36,794 nt of DNA, from NCBI GenBank assembly GCA_937949535.1, contig CALEDI010000053.1, positions 1 to 36,794 of the forward strand, in the 5' to 3' direction. This document shows, piece by piece, positions 28,587 through 36,794 of the stretch. Below the pieces are notes generated by a model. That model was given only the letters and a program-made list of their open reading frames with translations. It made no database searches and was not told the DNA's origin. The stretch is from an uncultured Lewinella sp. (GTDB taxonomy: Bacteria > Bacteroidota > Bacteroidia > Chitinophagales > Saprospiraceae). The position numbers were made by a program, and so were the translations under genes. Position 1 is the stretch's first letter. Every line of letters starts with the position of its first letter.

Positions 28587-30269
28587 TTACCTGTTAATGA
28601 TATCCTTGAACCTCGGCCGCTTCGGCGTAACGTTGCCCAAACGTTCCTTCTTCGCCGCTTCATACTGAGAGTAATTCCCCTCGAAGAATTGGATTTCGCC
28701 CTCATCCTCAAAGCTAAGGATATGCGTAGCTAAACGGTCAATGAACCAGCGGTCGTGCGAGATCACCAACACGCAGCCCGCAAAGCTGTCTAGCGCGTCT
28801 TCTAGTGCGCGGAGGGTATTGATGTCGATGTCGTTCGTTGGTTCATCAAGTAGGAGGACGTTGCCACCTTCGCGCAGCGTCATCGCTAATTGGAGGCGGT
28901 TGCGCTCTCCGCCGGAGAGCATCCCGATCTTCTTCTGCTGGTCTCCACCGGCGAAGTTGAAGCGGCTCAGGTAGGCGCGGGCGTTTACGCTGCTGCCGCC
29001 CACATCGATCATATCGTGGCCTTGGCTTACGACGTCGTAGATCGTTTGTTCTTTATTGGACAGTTGTTCGTGGCTCTGGTCTACGTAGCTAATTTTGACC
29101 GTTTCGCCGATCTTGATGGTTCCGCCGTCGGGCTGGTGCTCGTCCGTCAGTAGGCGGAAGAAGGTAGATTTACCGACCCCGTTGGGTCCGAGGATACCAA
29201 CGATGGCGTTCTTCGGGATGTTGAAGGTCGCCTTGTCGAACAAGACCCGGTCTCCGAACCCTTTGGTTAGGTTTTCTACTTCGATCACCACATCACCGAG
29301 GCGTGGGCCCTGCGGGATGAATATTTCCATGTTTGCTTCGCGGTCTTTGCCTTCTTGGCTAGACATTTTGTCGTAGGCGGCTAAGCGGGCCTTGCCTTTA
29401 CTCTGGCGGGCTTTCGGTGCCATCCTGATCCATTCCAGTTCTCGCTTGAGGGTTTTGCGGCGTTTAGATTCGGTCTTTTCTTCTTGCGCCAAGCGGTCGG
29501 CTTTCTGCTCCAACCAGCTGGAGTAGTTGCCTTCCCACGGGATGCCTTCGCCTCGGTCTAGTTCGAGTATCCACCCGGCAACGTTGTCGAGGAAGTACCG
29601 GTCGTGCGTTACGGCGATGACCGTTCCCTTGAAGTTTTGGAGGTATTGCTCTAGCCAGTGGACGGACTCTGCGTCGAGGTGGTTGGTAGGCTCATCCAGT
29701 AGTAGTATATCTGGGTTGGAGAGCAGGAGGCGGGCCAGAGCGACCCGGCGGCGTTCACCACCAGAGAGGACGCTCACCTTGGCGTCGTCAGGTGGGCAGC
29801 GCAGGGCGTCCATGGCAGTGTTCAGCTTGTTGTCTAGTTCGTAGCCGTTGCGGTTTTCGATTTCCTCCATCAGTTCGGCTTGGCGCTCGATGAGTTTGGT
29901 CATCTCGTCGTCGGTCATCGGCTCGGCAAACTTCATGTTCACCTCGTCGTATTCCTTCATCAAGTCAACGGTGTCCTGAACGGCTTCTTGAACGATTTCC
30001 TTTACCGTCTTGTTTTCGTCCAGTTCTGGTTCTTGGGCTAGGTAACCGATTTTGTAGTCGGCGTTGAAGACTACGTTGCCTTGGAAGTTTTTGTCCAAGC
30101 CAGCAATGATTTTCAGTAGCGTAGACTTACCAGAGCCGTTGAGGCCGAGTACGCCAATTTTTGCGCCGTAGTAAAAACTCAGCCAGATATTATTGAGTAC
30201 TTTCTTTGAAGCTCCGGGGAAGGTCTTGGAGACGCGCTCCATGGAGAAGATAATCTTGTGTTCAGCCAT
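28587..30269 (-). CDS. ettA: Energy-dependent translational throttle protein EttA (ABC-F ATPase)
   Basis: The protein has 560 residues, the usual EttA length. Two ABC ATPase domains are seen: Walker A GLNGSGKST (about 38-46) and GPNGVGKST (about 355-363); signatures LSGGERRRVALARLL and LSGGERNRLQLAMTL; Walker B LLLDEPTNHLD and LLLDEPTNDID. Between the first Walker A and signature is the arm that touches the ribosomal L1 stalk, and between the domains the charged linker (KTESKRRKTLKRELEW). There are no membrane segments, as expected for ABC-F. EttA binds the ribosomal E site and controls entry into elongation according to ADP/ATP. A TACTTTCG box at 30311-30318 (minus) is a likely -7 element. 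Confidence 0.95.
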   Translation of the reverse strand: MAEHKIIFSMERVSKTFPGASKKVLNNIWLSFYYGAKIGVLGLNGSGKSTLLKIIAGLDKNFQGNVVFNADYKIGYLAQEPELDENKTVKEIVQEAVQDTVDLMKEYDEVNMKFAEPMTDDEMTKLIERQAELMEEIENRNGYELDNKLNTAMDALRCPPDDAKVSVLSGGERRRVALARLLLSNPDILLLDEPTNHLDAESVHWLEQYLQNFKGTVIAVTHDRYFLDNVAGWILELDRGEGIPWEGNYSSWLEQKADRLAQEEKTESKRRKTLKRELEWIRMAPKARQSKGKARLAAYDKMSSQEGKDREANMEIFIPQGPRLGDVVIEVENLTKGFGDRVLFDKATFNIPKNAIVGILGPNGVGKSTFFRLLTDEHQPDGGTIKIGETVKISYVDQSHEQLSNKEQTIYDVVSQGHDMIDVGGSSVNARAYLSRFNFAGGDQQKKIGMLSGGERNRLQLAMTLREGGNVLLLDEPTNDIDINTLRALEDALDSFAGCVLVISHDRWFIDRLATHILSFEDEGEIQFFEGNYSQYEAAKKERLGNVTPKRPRFKDIINR

Positions 30270-30310
30270 TTCGTATTGAGGTTCGGGGGGTATCCGTTTA
30301 TGGGTTTTTG

Positions 30311-30318
30311 CGAAAGTA
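30311..30318 (-). promoter_or_regulatory. -7-like box for ettA
   Basis: On the minus strand the sequence reads TACTTTCG, seven of eight TAnnTTTG positions, about 42 nt upstream of the ettA ATG. No TTG at the usual spacing is evident. Confidence 0.35.
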
Positions 30319-30371
30319 CGGAATGATTGGGTTATGCGTGTTTTTTCCGCATCTGCGGTTGGGTTCCGTAA

Positions 30372-30406
30372 TCAGCAATCAGCGTTCAGCGTTTAGGGTT
30401 CAGGCC
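30372..30406. repeat. Tandem array of five 7-bp units
   Basis: Units TCAGCAA, TCAGCGT, TCAGCGT, TTAGGGT and TCAGGCC follow without gaps in the divergent gap between ettA and rlmH. Two units are identical and the others differ by 2-3 bases. No gene is present in the rest of 30270-30532. Confidence 0.55.
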
Positions 30407-30519
30407 GCCTAATGTAACAGCGGCACCCTTGATCGCTGCCTGCCAAACCCTGTTGGGAGAATCTGCAACCTATTATGCAAACCGCCTCTTCGATATAAAA
30501 CAGCAGACAGCCACACCCT

Positions 30520-30527
30520 TATATTCG
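30520..30527 (+). promoter_or_regulatory. -7-like box for rlmH
   Basis: TATATTCG matches seven of eight positions of TAnnTTTG and ends only 5 nt before the rlmH ATG (30533). If used, the mRNA would be leaderless or nearly so. Confidence 0.35.
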
Positions 30528-30532
30528 CCCTT

Positions 30533-31006
30533 ATGAAAGTACACGTCTACCACATCGGTAAAACCAATGAAACCTACTTGCGCGAGGGCGAGGCCGTTTA
30601 CGCCAAGCGGCTCAAACACTACCTCCCCGTTACCTTCGAGGTATTGCCCGACGTTAAGGGGGCTGGCAAAATGAAGCCTGAGCAACTGAAGAGAAAAGAA
30701 GGCGAAATGGTACTCGGTCGCTTGCAAAACAGCGACGGTTTAATTTTGTTGGACGAAGGCGGCAAGCAATTCGGAAGTGTTGATTTTGCCCAATGGCTAG
30801 ATCGGCAACTGCAACGCCCTTACCGTCGGTTAGTTTTCTTGATCGGCGGAGCCTACGGCTTCTCACCCGCCGTGTACGAACGCGCCAACGCCAAGTTGTC
30901 TTTGAGTAAGATGACTTTCAGCCACCAGATGATCCGGTTGTTCTTCGCCGAGCAATTGTACCGAGGGATGACCATTCTACGCGGAGAAAAATACCATAAC
31001 GAATGA
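30533..31006 (+). CDS. rlmH: 23S rRNA (pseudouridine-1915-N3) methyltransferase RlmH
   Basis: The protein has 157 residues, the normal RlmH length. The SAM-binding trefoil knot is visible as LIGGAYGFSPAVYERA (about 103-118), followed by the family C-terminus LSLSKMTFSHQMIRLFFAEQLYRG and ending GEKYHNE. Typical proteins end Y-H-H or Y-H-N-E/x, so this one is complete. RlmH methylates pseudouridine 1915 in helix 69 of 23S rRNA on the assembled 70S ribosome. The start KVHVYHIGKTNE-YL is also characteristic. The next gene on the strand is a surface protein with its own promoter, so no functional operon is implied. Confidence 0.96.
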   Translation: MKVHVYHIGKTNETYLREGEAVYAKRLKHYLPVTFEVLPDVKGAGKMKPEQLKRKEGEMVLGRLQNSDGLILLDEGGKQFGSVDFAQWLDRQLQRPYRRLVFLIGGAYGFSPAVYERANAKLSLSKMTFSHQMIRLFFAEQLYRGMTILRGEKYHNE

Positions 31007-31010
31007 GACT

Positions 31011-31042
31011 TTGGTAGGGAAAGCCCATCTACCGTATCTTTA
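31011..31042 (+). promoter_or_regulatory. Promoter of the glycine-rich surface protein
   Basis: TTG (31011-31013), 21 nt, then TATCTTTA (31035-31042). A second perfect box, TACCTTTG, overlaps at 31041-31048 but is 27 nt from the TTG. The start falls about 20-30 nt before ATG 31079. Confidence 0.55.
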
Positions 31043-31078
31043 CCTTTGCTCTTCCCCTTTTTTAAAGTTATCTCATTA

Positions 31079-33577
31079 ATGAAATCTCTTCTCACTGCAA
31101 TATTCTTGCTGAGCCTGACGACCATTTTTGCTCAGAACACCTACCACCAGATTATCCAAATGAATCATGGTGAGCGGTGGATCCGTAGTACGGCCGCTCA
31201 GTCTGCGGGAACAACTACAAGTGTGTTGCTCTACCAACACGGAGGTGCCAATATTTCAACTTCAGGAGGTTCCACGGGGCAAATAACCGACTTCAACGGT
31301 GCTGGTCATTACGACCTGAACCGGGTTGAACGTGTGAACGGTGACACGCTTTTTCTTACCCTCCCGATACTGAACAGCTACAACTCCCTGCACAGCCAAG
31401 TAGTTTTGTTCGAGGGTTCTACTTCAGTTACTATAACAGGAGATCATGAAGCTAGCCTAGCTTTCAATGGTCGTTTAGGAGGTATCATTTTCGTTGCTGC
31501 TGAAGACAAAATCAGTTTTGGTTCTGGCGCATCTCTCGACGCTTCCGGAGCGGGCTTTCGGGGGGGCGAGGCCATAGAGTCTAACAGTGATTGTAACCGT
31601 CTAACTATAGCTAGCAGCTTAGTATATGGCCCAGGGAATTGGCGTGGTTCTTCACGCGGAGAAGGTGTTGCTGCCGTGCCCACCAACCAACCATTGGGTC
31701 GCGCAGCAGCTGGCAACGGCGGCGGCGGCGGTAACGACCATAACGCTGGCGGTGGCGGTGGCGGTAACACTGCTCGCGGTGGTGTTGGTGCGCGCAACAT
31801 CGTAATGGGCTTGTTCAACAGTGCTTGCCGGGGCAACTACCCTGGCCTCGGAGGCAACGGCCTCGAAGCAGACACCGACATGGTATTCTTCGGCGGAGGC
31901 GGCGGAGCCGGGCACGCCAACAACTTCCTCAACTCGGAAGGCGGTAACGGAGGCGGCCTAATCGTATTGTGGGCGCCTAGTATCGACTTTGGCAACTCCT
32001 CCGAACTAAACGTAAACGGAAGTGATGGCGGCGACGCCGATGGAGATGGCGGCGGCGGAGGCGGCGCAGCAGGCTCCATCCTCCTGATTGCAGGAACCCT
32101 AACCGGTTCTCCAGACATCCTCCTAGAAGGCGGTACCGGAGGTGACGTAACCAACCAACCCACACGCTGTTTTGGCCCCGGCGGCGGCGGCGGCGGCGGG
32201 CGGTTGATCAGCACCGCTACCGACCGAACCAACTATAACCCAGAGACCTCACTAGACGGCGGTGGCTTCGGTAGGCGCTTAGGCTCCAACGAATGCGCCC
32301 CCACTGATGAGCCCGCAGGCGAAGGAGAAGACGGAACCGAGGAAAACATCGATACCGCAATCCCCTTCGGAGGCTTCGTTCAAAGCGCAGATACCCTCTG
32401 CGGAGGGGAAACACTACAACTCATCGACGCTACCAGCGGCGCAACTAGGGTTGAATGGAGAATCTCACCCCAAGACGAAAGCCTACAGATAGACCAGTCT
32501 GATAGGGATTTGCGCGTTGTTACTTCTCCTCAAACATCAGGCACCTTCCGGGCAATTCAAACACTCTTCATCGACAACGAGGAATTCCCAGGAGATACCG
32601 CCGTATTTACCGTAGTACCTTCTCCGAACCTCGACTTTATCGCCGTTGTCTACAGCCAAGGAGCAGTCTTCCTTTCCATCATGGATGGCTATGGTTATGA
32701 CTCGATCCGTTACAACTTCGGCGACGGAACCATCATAGACACCTCCGCCACCAGCCTCAACCACGCCTATACCGAGGCCGGAGACTATACCACCTCCGTA
32801 ACCCTAATCAACGGGCGTTGTGGAGATCAAATCTTTCTGGACACTACCTTCGTCGTATCTGAATTCGCGGCAACGGATACCGACTTGAAGTTCGCCGAAG
32901 GCTGTGCGCCCCTAACCTTTACCATCACAGACCGCAGCACGGGGACTTTCTCAGACCGCCAGTGGAATATGCCCGGCGGAAACCCTGAGGTCTCTAACCA
33001 GATCCAACCAACCGTCACCTACACCGAACCCGGAGAGTACGACATCACCCTAACCCTCCTGAACGGCGTTGGGCCAGACACCATCCGGATCATCCCCGTA
33101 AGGGTCTTTGAGCAACCCGCAGCCGACGTAAGCTTTACGGTAGATACCGCAAGCGCAGCCTTTACTAACGGTTCTTCCGATGGGTTGGACTTCTTCTGGG
33201 ATTTCGGCGACGAAAACACGAGTATGGAAGAAGAACCAGTCCATACTTATGAAGCAATAGGCACTTACACTGTTACCTACTTCGTAGAAAACGGCCCTTG
33301 CCGAGACAGCTCCACCCTCGAAGTTGTTATTGATGTACTCAGTGATTTAGTAGACCTCGAAGAACTCGGCGTTCGCCTGTTCCCCAACCCTACTTCGGGC
33401 CAGCTTACGCTTACCGGCCCCGCTCGGATTACCGGAGCCTTCGACATGAGGGGCCGCAGGGTCATTGCAGGAAATGAAGACCGACACCTTGACCTCTCTG
33501 GCTTACCGGCAGGTACGTACATGGTCTCCGTTTTCGCCGCTGATAAGACTTATTGGGTGCGGGTGATTAGGAGGTAA
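31079..33577 (+). CDS. Glycine-rich surface protein with PKD domains and T9SS type A tail
   Basis: The protein has 832 residues. The signal peptide ends I-F-A-Q near residue 19. About 20-390 form a beta-rich domain with many glycine runs (for example GNGGGGGNDHNAGGGGGGN, GGGGGAGHANNF, GGGGGGGR), like the glycine-rich loops of parallel beta-helix proteins. About 430-745 contain PKD/Ig-like domains, the clearest being DSIRYNFGDGTIIDTSATSL-HAY, CAPLTFTITDRSTG...YTEPGEYDITLTL and GLDFFWDFGDENTS...HTYEAIGTYTV. About 755-832 are the type A T9SS domain (LFPNPTSGQLTL, DMRGRRV, LPAGTYMVSVFA). Expected to be exported and anchored on the surface. An upstream in-frame ATG at 31046 would precede the signal peptide by 11 residues; 31079 is preferred, also given the promoter position. 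Confidence 0.85.
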   Translation: MKSLLTAIFLLSLTTIFAQNTYHQIIQMNHGERWIRSTAAQSAGTTTSVLLYQHGGANISTSGGSTGQITDFNGAGHYDLNRVERVNGDTLFLTLPILNSYNSLHSQVVLFEGSTSVTITGDHEASLAFNGRLGGIIFVAAEDKISFGSGASLDASGAGFRGGEAIESNSDCNRLTIASSLVYGPGNWRGSSRGEGVAAVPTNQPLGRAAAGNGGGGGNDHNAGGGGGGNTARGGVGARNIVMGLFNSACRGNYPGLGGNGLEADTDMVFFGGGGGAGHANNFLNSEGGNGGGLIVLWAPSIDFGNSSELNVNGSDGGDADGDGGGGGGAAGSILLIAGTLTGSPDILLEGGTGGDVTNQPTRCFGPGGGGGGGRLISTATDRTNYNPETSLDGGGFGRRLGSNECAPTDEPAGEGEDGTEENIDTAIPFGGFVQSADTLCGGETLQLIDATSGATRVEWRISPQDESLQIDQSDRDLRVVTSPQTSGTFRAIQTLFIDNEEFPGDTAVFTVVPSPNLDFIAVVYSQGAVFLSIMDGYGYDSIRYNFGDGTIIDTSATSLNHAYTEAGDYTTSVTLINGRCGDQIFLDTTFVVSEFAATDTDLKFAEGCAPLTFTITDRSTGTFSDRQWNMPGGNPEVSNQIQPTVTYTEPGEYDITLTLLNGVGPDTIRIIPVRVFEQPAADVSFTVDTASAAFTNGSSDGLDFFWDFGDENTSMEEEPVHTYEAIGTYTVTYFVENGPCRDSSTLEVVIDVLSDLVDLEELGVRLFPNPTSGQLTLTGPARITGAFDMRGRRVIAGNEDRHLDLSGLPAGTYMVSVFAADKTYWVRVIRR

Positions 33578-33614
33578 CTACTGGCTAGCCCACTAGAGCG
33601 TAACCTCACCCAAA

Positions 33615-33683
33615 CCCCTCTCCAGCAAGCCTCGCCTCCGGCTCGGCGGAGAGGGGCTTTTCAGGGAAAACGCTGCGCGTTTT
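33615..33683. repeat. Composite palindromic repeat (copy B), also a likely terminator
   Basis: A 9-bp stem CCCCTCTCC (33615-33623) with GGAGAGGGG (33648-33656), followed by CTTTTC, is a probable terminator of the upstream gene. Ten bases later comes AAAACGC-TGC-GCGTTTT (33667-33683). Read on the minus strand, the order (AAAACGC hairpin, short spacer, C-rich/G-rich hairpin, then TTTGGG) parallels copy A at 45-95, so the two are members of one family. Confidence 0.55.
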
Positions 33684-33704
33684 ACCACAGAAAGCTGTTT
33701 TGTT

Positions 33705-33749
33705 AACGTGAGGTTGGGGTGCCGGACGCTAATGGGCAAACCTCACGTT
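33705..33749. repeat. 45-bp palindromic repeat, copy 3
   Basis: An 11-bp perfect inverted repeat (AACGTGAGGTT at 33705-33715 and its complement at 33739-33749). The reverse complement matches 1540-1584 at 42 of 45 positions. It lies in the convergent gap between two surface-related genes, right after repeat copy B. Confidence 0.7.
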
Positions 33750-33785
33750 TTGTTAGCATAATAACAGACGTAGATCACCCTTCCA

Positions 33786-35765
33786 TTACTCCAATATCCG
33801 GAAGGTCGTCCGTCGGTTTTCCTGGCGTTGCTCGTCGGTGCAGCGCTCACAGATACAAGTTGCGATGGGGCTTTCTTCACCGTAGCCTTTAGCTTCGAGA
33901 CGTGCTGCGTCCACACCCTGCTCCACAAGGTAATTCACTGCAGCCTGCGCTCGCGCCTGAGAAAGCTGCTGGTTATAACTTGGCTTGCCCACACAATCCG
34001 TATGCGAACCGAGTTCGATTCTGATGGAAGGGTTGCGCTCCAAAAGGGCCGTAAGGTTATTGAGCGTCGGCTGGGCATCTTTCCGGATGAAGCTCTTGTC
34101 GAAGTCGTAATAGATGTTCTTCAACACGATCTCTTGGTTGCGGAAGATTTTTTCAAGTTCTAGCTCAAGTTCGTAGCGCTGTTCGGGCGCGTCGGGGTCT
34201 TTGGGCAAGTTTCGGCTAGAAAAAATGCCTTCGTCGGCCAAATATTCCTCCCGCTCAGCCCGGAACTGGTAGTTCTGGTCGTCCACCAATACCAAGCTCA
34301 AACGCCCTTCATCATCGGTATTGACGGTGCGCGATTGGTCTCCGATGCTGGCGATGATGGTGGCGTTCGCAACGGGTTTTACACCAAGAATGCGGCTGCG
34401 GTTGTTGGAGGGGTCTTCGTAAATTTTCTCTACCACCGTTACATCCAGTACATTTTTGTACTCGATTGGCGTTGGGTCGATCGGTGGCGGCGGCAGCACT
34501 TTCTGGGTATAAACGTAGATGTCGTCACTACCTGCTCCGCCCGGCCGCGAGCTACTGAAATAGCCTGTTGTGGTTTGGTCTAGCCCGCTCCCTTGGCGGC
34601 GAACGACGGAGAACGCGAAGTCATCCGCTCCGCTATTGACCGGCATTTTAAGGTTTTTCGGCGCGGCGTAGCGGCCGTTGTTGGTTGGCCAAGTGCGGAA
34701 GATGTCTAGGCCGCCCATTCCTTCTAGCCCGTCGCTGCTGAAGTAAAGCGTATCGGCATCAATGCTGGGGAACTGCTCATTGCCTTGGGTATTGATGGCG
34801 CGGTTCATCAGGATGGGATCGCCCCAAGTGCCGTCTTCTTGGCGATCAGCTACGTAGATGTCGTACCCTCCCCAGCCGTCTTCGAGCAGGGCGCTAAAGA
34901 AGAGGCGTTGGCCATTGGCGGAGAGCGCGGGGTGCATGTAATTTGCTCCGGGTTTGACGAAGGAAAGCAAGGTTGGGGCTCCCCAACCTTTGCCTGCGCG
35001 CTCGGCGCGGTAGAGGCCGCAGTAAGCGTCTTGGCGTTGCCCAGGAGCGGTGCAGCGGGTAAAAATCATCTCTTTTCCGTCGGCGCTGAAGGTTGGGGTT
35101 CCTTCGTGGTCGGTGGTATTCAAGCGGTCATCAAAAGCCTCTACGGAGGTGCCGCCTTCTAGATCGGTAGTAAAGAGATCGGTGAAGCCTCGGCCGGTCC
35201 AGTTGAAGGTTTCGTCGCCTGCGGCGGCGGAGCGATCGGAGGTGAAGACGAGGCGTTCCTCGAAGGCCACCGGGGCGTAATCTGCTTGGCGGCTGTTGAA
35301 GTCGGCGGGGCTAACGGTGAAGGCGCGTTCCTTGCCCGCTGCTGCTTCCTCCTGCCATTTTTGCGCTATTTCGGCACCGCTGATGTCTTTACGGAATTCA
35401 TACTTTGACCCGATCTCGAAGCCCGCGTCGGTATAGACTTGGATGGCTTCTTCGTAGCGCTCCAAGCGCTTCAGGGCGGCTGCTTTTTCGCGCAGGGCTT
35501 CTGGGCCTGCATTGTTATCGTACGCTTTTTGGTACCAGCCAATGGCCGCCTCGTCGTCGGAAGTTTCTACGAGTGCCTTACCGAGGTTGAGCGCAATTTC
35601 GCCCTTCGCTTTACGGGTTTTAGCTTTTTTGTACTCCCGTTGCAGCATGGAGACAGCAACGTCGTATTGCTTACGGTCTACGGCCGTAGCACCATCGGTA
35701 ATTTTGGCGGTATACGTACAAGCAGTGAGGCAGCAGAGTAGAAGAAGTATGGAAGTCAGGCGCAT
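33786..35765 (-). CDS. PorE-like OmpA-family lipoprotein (TPR, beta-propeller, CRD, OmpA)
   Basis: The protein has 659 residues. The N-terminus is a lipoprotein signal with lipobox LTAC (Cys16). Domains in order: TPR-like helices (about 25-130), a PD40/WD40-like beta-propeller (about 155-410, with HPALSANGQRLFFSA, FPSIDADTLYFSSDG and similar blades), a carboxypeptidase-regulatory-like beta domain (about 450-520), and an OmpA peptidoglycan-binding domain (about 545-659: IYYDFDKSFIR, ELGSHTDCVGK, LSQARAQAAVNYL, NRRTTFRI). This order is that of PorE, the T9SS component of Porphyromonas thought to tie the machinery to peptidoglycan. The same architecture also occurs in other Bacteroidota OmpA proteins, so PorE identity is an inference. 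The OmpA Asp and Arg residues that bind diaminopimelate appear present. Confidence 0.85.
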   Translation of the reverse strand: MRLTSILLLLCCLTACTYTAKITDGATAVDRKQYDVAVSMLQREYKKAKTRKAKGEIALNLGKALVETSDDEAAIGWYQKAYDNNAGPEALREKAAALKRLERYEEAIQVYTDAGFEIGSKYEFRKDISGAEIAQKWQEEAAAGKERAFTVSPADFNSRQADYAPVAFEERLVFTSDRSAAAGDETFNWTGRGFTDLFTTDLEGGTSVEAFDDRLNTTDHEGTPTFSADGKEMIFTRCTAPGQRQDAYCGLYRAERAGKGWGAPTLLSFVKPGANYMHPALSANGQRLFFSALLEDGWGGYDIYVADRQEDGTWGDPILMNRAINTQGNEQFPSIDADTLYFSSDGLEGMGGLDIFRTWPTNNGRYAAPKNLKMPVNSGADDFAFSVVRRQGSGLDQTTTGYFSSSRPGGAGSDDIYVYTQKVLPPPPIDPTPIEYKNVLDVTVVEKIYEDPSNNRSRILGVKPVANATIIASIGDQSRTVNTDDEGRLSLVLVDDQNYQFRAEREEYLADEGIFSSRNLPKDPDAPEQRYELELELEKIFRNQEIVLKNIYYDFDKSFIRKDAQPTLNNLTALLERNPSIRIELGSHTDCVGKPSYNQQLSQARAQAAVNYLVEQGVDAARLEAKGYGEESPIATCICERCTDEQRQENRRTTFRILE

Positions 35766-35941
35766 AAACGGACGAGCTTTTTCAAAAAACGGCTAGGAAA
35801 GGTGATTGTTGCCGTTTGGATGCCGCTAGTATAAGGATTGCATAGCTGGCGACTGTTTTCGGGGCGCGAGGGCAAGCTATTTCAGGTGCACACATTAGGC
35901 TTTTAGCGCTTGATTCGCGTTACAAGACTACAAGAAACCCC

Positions 35942-35949
35942 TACCTTTA
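35942..35949 (+). promoter_or_regulatory. -7-like box for cdaA
   Basis: TACCTTTA (seven of eight positions) ends 9 nt before the ATG at 35959, implying a very short or absent leader. A TTA, not TTG, lies 19 nt upstream. Confidence 0.4.
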
Positions 35950-35958
35950 CCCCCAACA

Positions 35959-36750
35959 ATGCAACCCTTCCTCTTCAACATAGGCTTCCTGGAGATAGAA
36001 ATCTGGGATTTCTTCGATGTCTTCATCGTTGGCGTTCTACTCTACCAACTCTACCGCTTGCTGAGGGGCAGTATCGCTTTGAATATTTTCGTGGGCATGA
36101 TGCTCCTATTCCTAAGCTATCAAGCCTTCAAAGCCTTGGGGATGGACCTCCTGAGCAGCATCCTCTACCAGTTCATCAACATCGGTTTCGTTAGCCTCAT
36201 CATCATCTTTCAGCCGGAGGTGCGGCGTTTTTTGCTGCTGCTTGGCAACTCTACACTGCGGCAACGAGACTCGGTATGGAATCGTCTCTTGGGGCGCGAA
36301 GTAGACGAAGCCAATGGGCCTGAAATTGAGGAAATTCGTAGGGCTTTCATGAAAATGGCTGGCTCCCGAACCGGTGCCCTTATGGTGATCACCAAAGACG
36401 CAGACCCCGACACCATCGTGACCGGCGGCACTCCTTTGAACGCCGACATCAGCTACGGCCTACTCGTCAGTATCTTCCACCGCGAAAGCCCGCTACACGA
36501 CGGGGCCGTAGTAGTCCAAAACCGGCGTATTTCCCGTGCAAGCGCCATCCTGCCCGTCTCGGCCAGTACCGACCTTCCCAAAAGTGTAGGCCTCCGGCAC
36601 CGAGCCGCCGTTGGCGTATCTGAAAAAATCGACGTCGCCTGCTTCATCATTTCCGAAGAAACCGGACGCATCTCCTTTGCGCGGGCCGGAGAGCTGGAGC
36701 GCGGCATCTCCGAAGCCCGGTTTACAGAGTTGTTGCGGGTTTCGCTCTAA
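35959..36750 (+). CDS. cdaA: Diadenylate cyclase CdaA (c-di-AMP synthase)
   Basis: The protein has 263 residues. Three hydrophobic membrane segments occupy about 15-90 (FFDVFIVGVLLYQLY, IALNIFVGMMLLFLSY, ILYQFINIGFVSLIIIF), followed by FQPEVRRFL, typical of CdaA. The DAC domain (about 120-245) shows SPLHDGAVVV near 178 with the catalytic DGA motif, and VGLRHRAAVG near 210 with the RHR motif. It joins two ATP molecules into c-di-AMP at the membrane. Both catalytic motifs are intact, so it should be active. No CdaR gene lies next to it in the window. The downstream 44 bp contain another promoter-like box, so the next gene is probably transcribed separately. Confidence 0.95.
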   Translation: MQPFLFNIGFLEIEIWDFFDVFIVGVLLYQLYRLLRGSIALNIFVGMMLLFLSYQAFKALGMDLLSSILYQFINIGFVSLIIIFQPEVRRFLLLLGNSTLRQRDSVWNRLLGREVDEANGPEIEEIRRAFMKMAGSRTGALMVITKDADPDTIVTGGTPLNADISYGLLVSIFHRESPLHDGAVVVQNRRISRASAILPVSASTDLPKSVGLRHRAAVGVSEKIDVACFIISEETGRISFARAGELERGISEARFTELLRVSL

Positions 36751-36766
36751 CGACCAATTCATCCCC

Positions 36767-36774
36767 TACCTTTA
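36767..36774 (+). promoter_or_regulatory. -7-like box at the window edge
   Basis: TACCTTTA in the same short context (CCCCTACCTTTACC) as upstream of cdaA. A GTG at 36779-36781 opens a frame running off the window (V/M-A-Q-R-I), a possible start of the next gene, but too little is present to call a CDS. Confidence 0.3.
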
Positions 36775-36794
36775 CCTCGTGGCCCAACGAATTA

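Overview
The window looks like a chromosomal segment of a Bacteroidota bacterium, most likely Saprospiria (Lewinella-like). The evidence is: five proteins with type IX secretion (T9SS) C-terminal sorting domains; a PorP/SprF protein and a PorE-like OmpA protein; promoters of the Bacteroidota form TTG-N19..22-TAnnTTTG; a SMUG2-type uracil-DNA glycosylase; and many signal peptides ending in A-Q or G-Q. The genus is inferred from general protein character, not from a marker gene.

Layout. 1-123 is a palindromic repeat. 124-1497 (-) is a YbjT-like NAD(P)-binding protein. 1842-11173 (+) is a surface locus: a small single-cohesin T9SS protein, a 2469-residue protein with nine cohesin-like modules and eleven SprB-like repeats, and a PorP/SprF protein. 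At 11175-11425 a consensus promoter, a structured non-coding segment and an intrinsic terminator lie directly in front of a DJ-1/PfpI gene (11450-12007). 12073-17448 (-) encodes a 1791-residue modular T9SS protein. 17696-18997 is der. 19060-20431 holds an antitoxin-like gene, a ParE/RelE-like toxin broken by an amber codon, and a SMUG2 DNA glycosylase, all overlapping. 20467-21237 (-) is a secreted protein with an internal duplication. 21482-23791 is a T9SS-exported vanadium haloperoxidase-like enzyme. Two small genes, tRNA-Thr(CGT) (-) and purD (-) follow. A 169-bp cruciform MITE-like element lies at 26848-27016. Next come a DUF2911-containing protein (-), ettA (-), rlmH (+), a glycine-rich PKD protein with a T9SS tail (+), a PorE-like OmpA lipoprotein (-), and the diadenylate cyclase gene cdaA (+).

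How they fit together. Housekeeping genes (der, purD, ettA, rlmH, cdaA, tRNA-Thr) alternate with cell-surface genes. The surface genes share one export route: type A or type B T9SS tails on the cargo, an SprF-like partner beside the largest cargo, and a PorE-like peptidoglycan-binding lipoprotein that may anchor the machinery.

The most interesting items are the structured RNA/attenuator before the DJ-1 gene, the multi-cohesin T9SS locus, the toxin gene with a single nonsense codon, and three families of palindromic intergenic repeats. All domain names come from reading the sequence; no database search was run.
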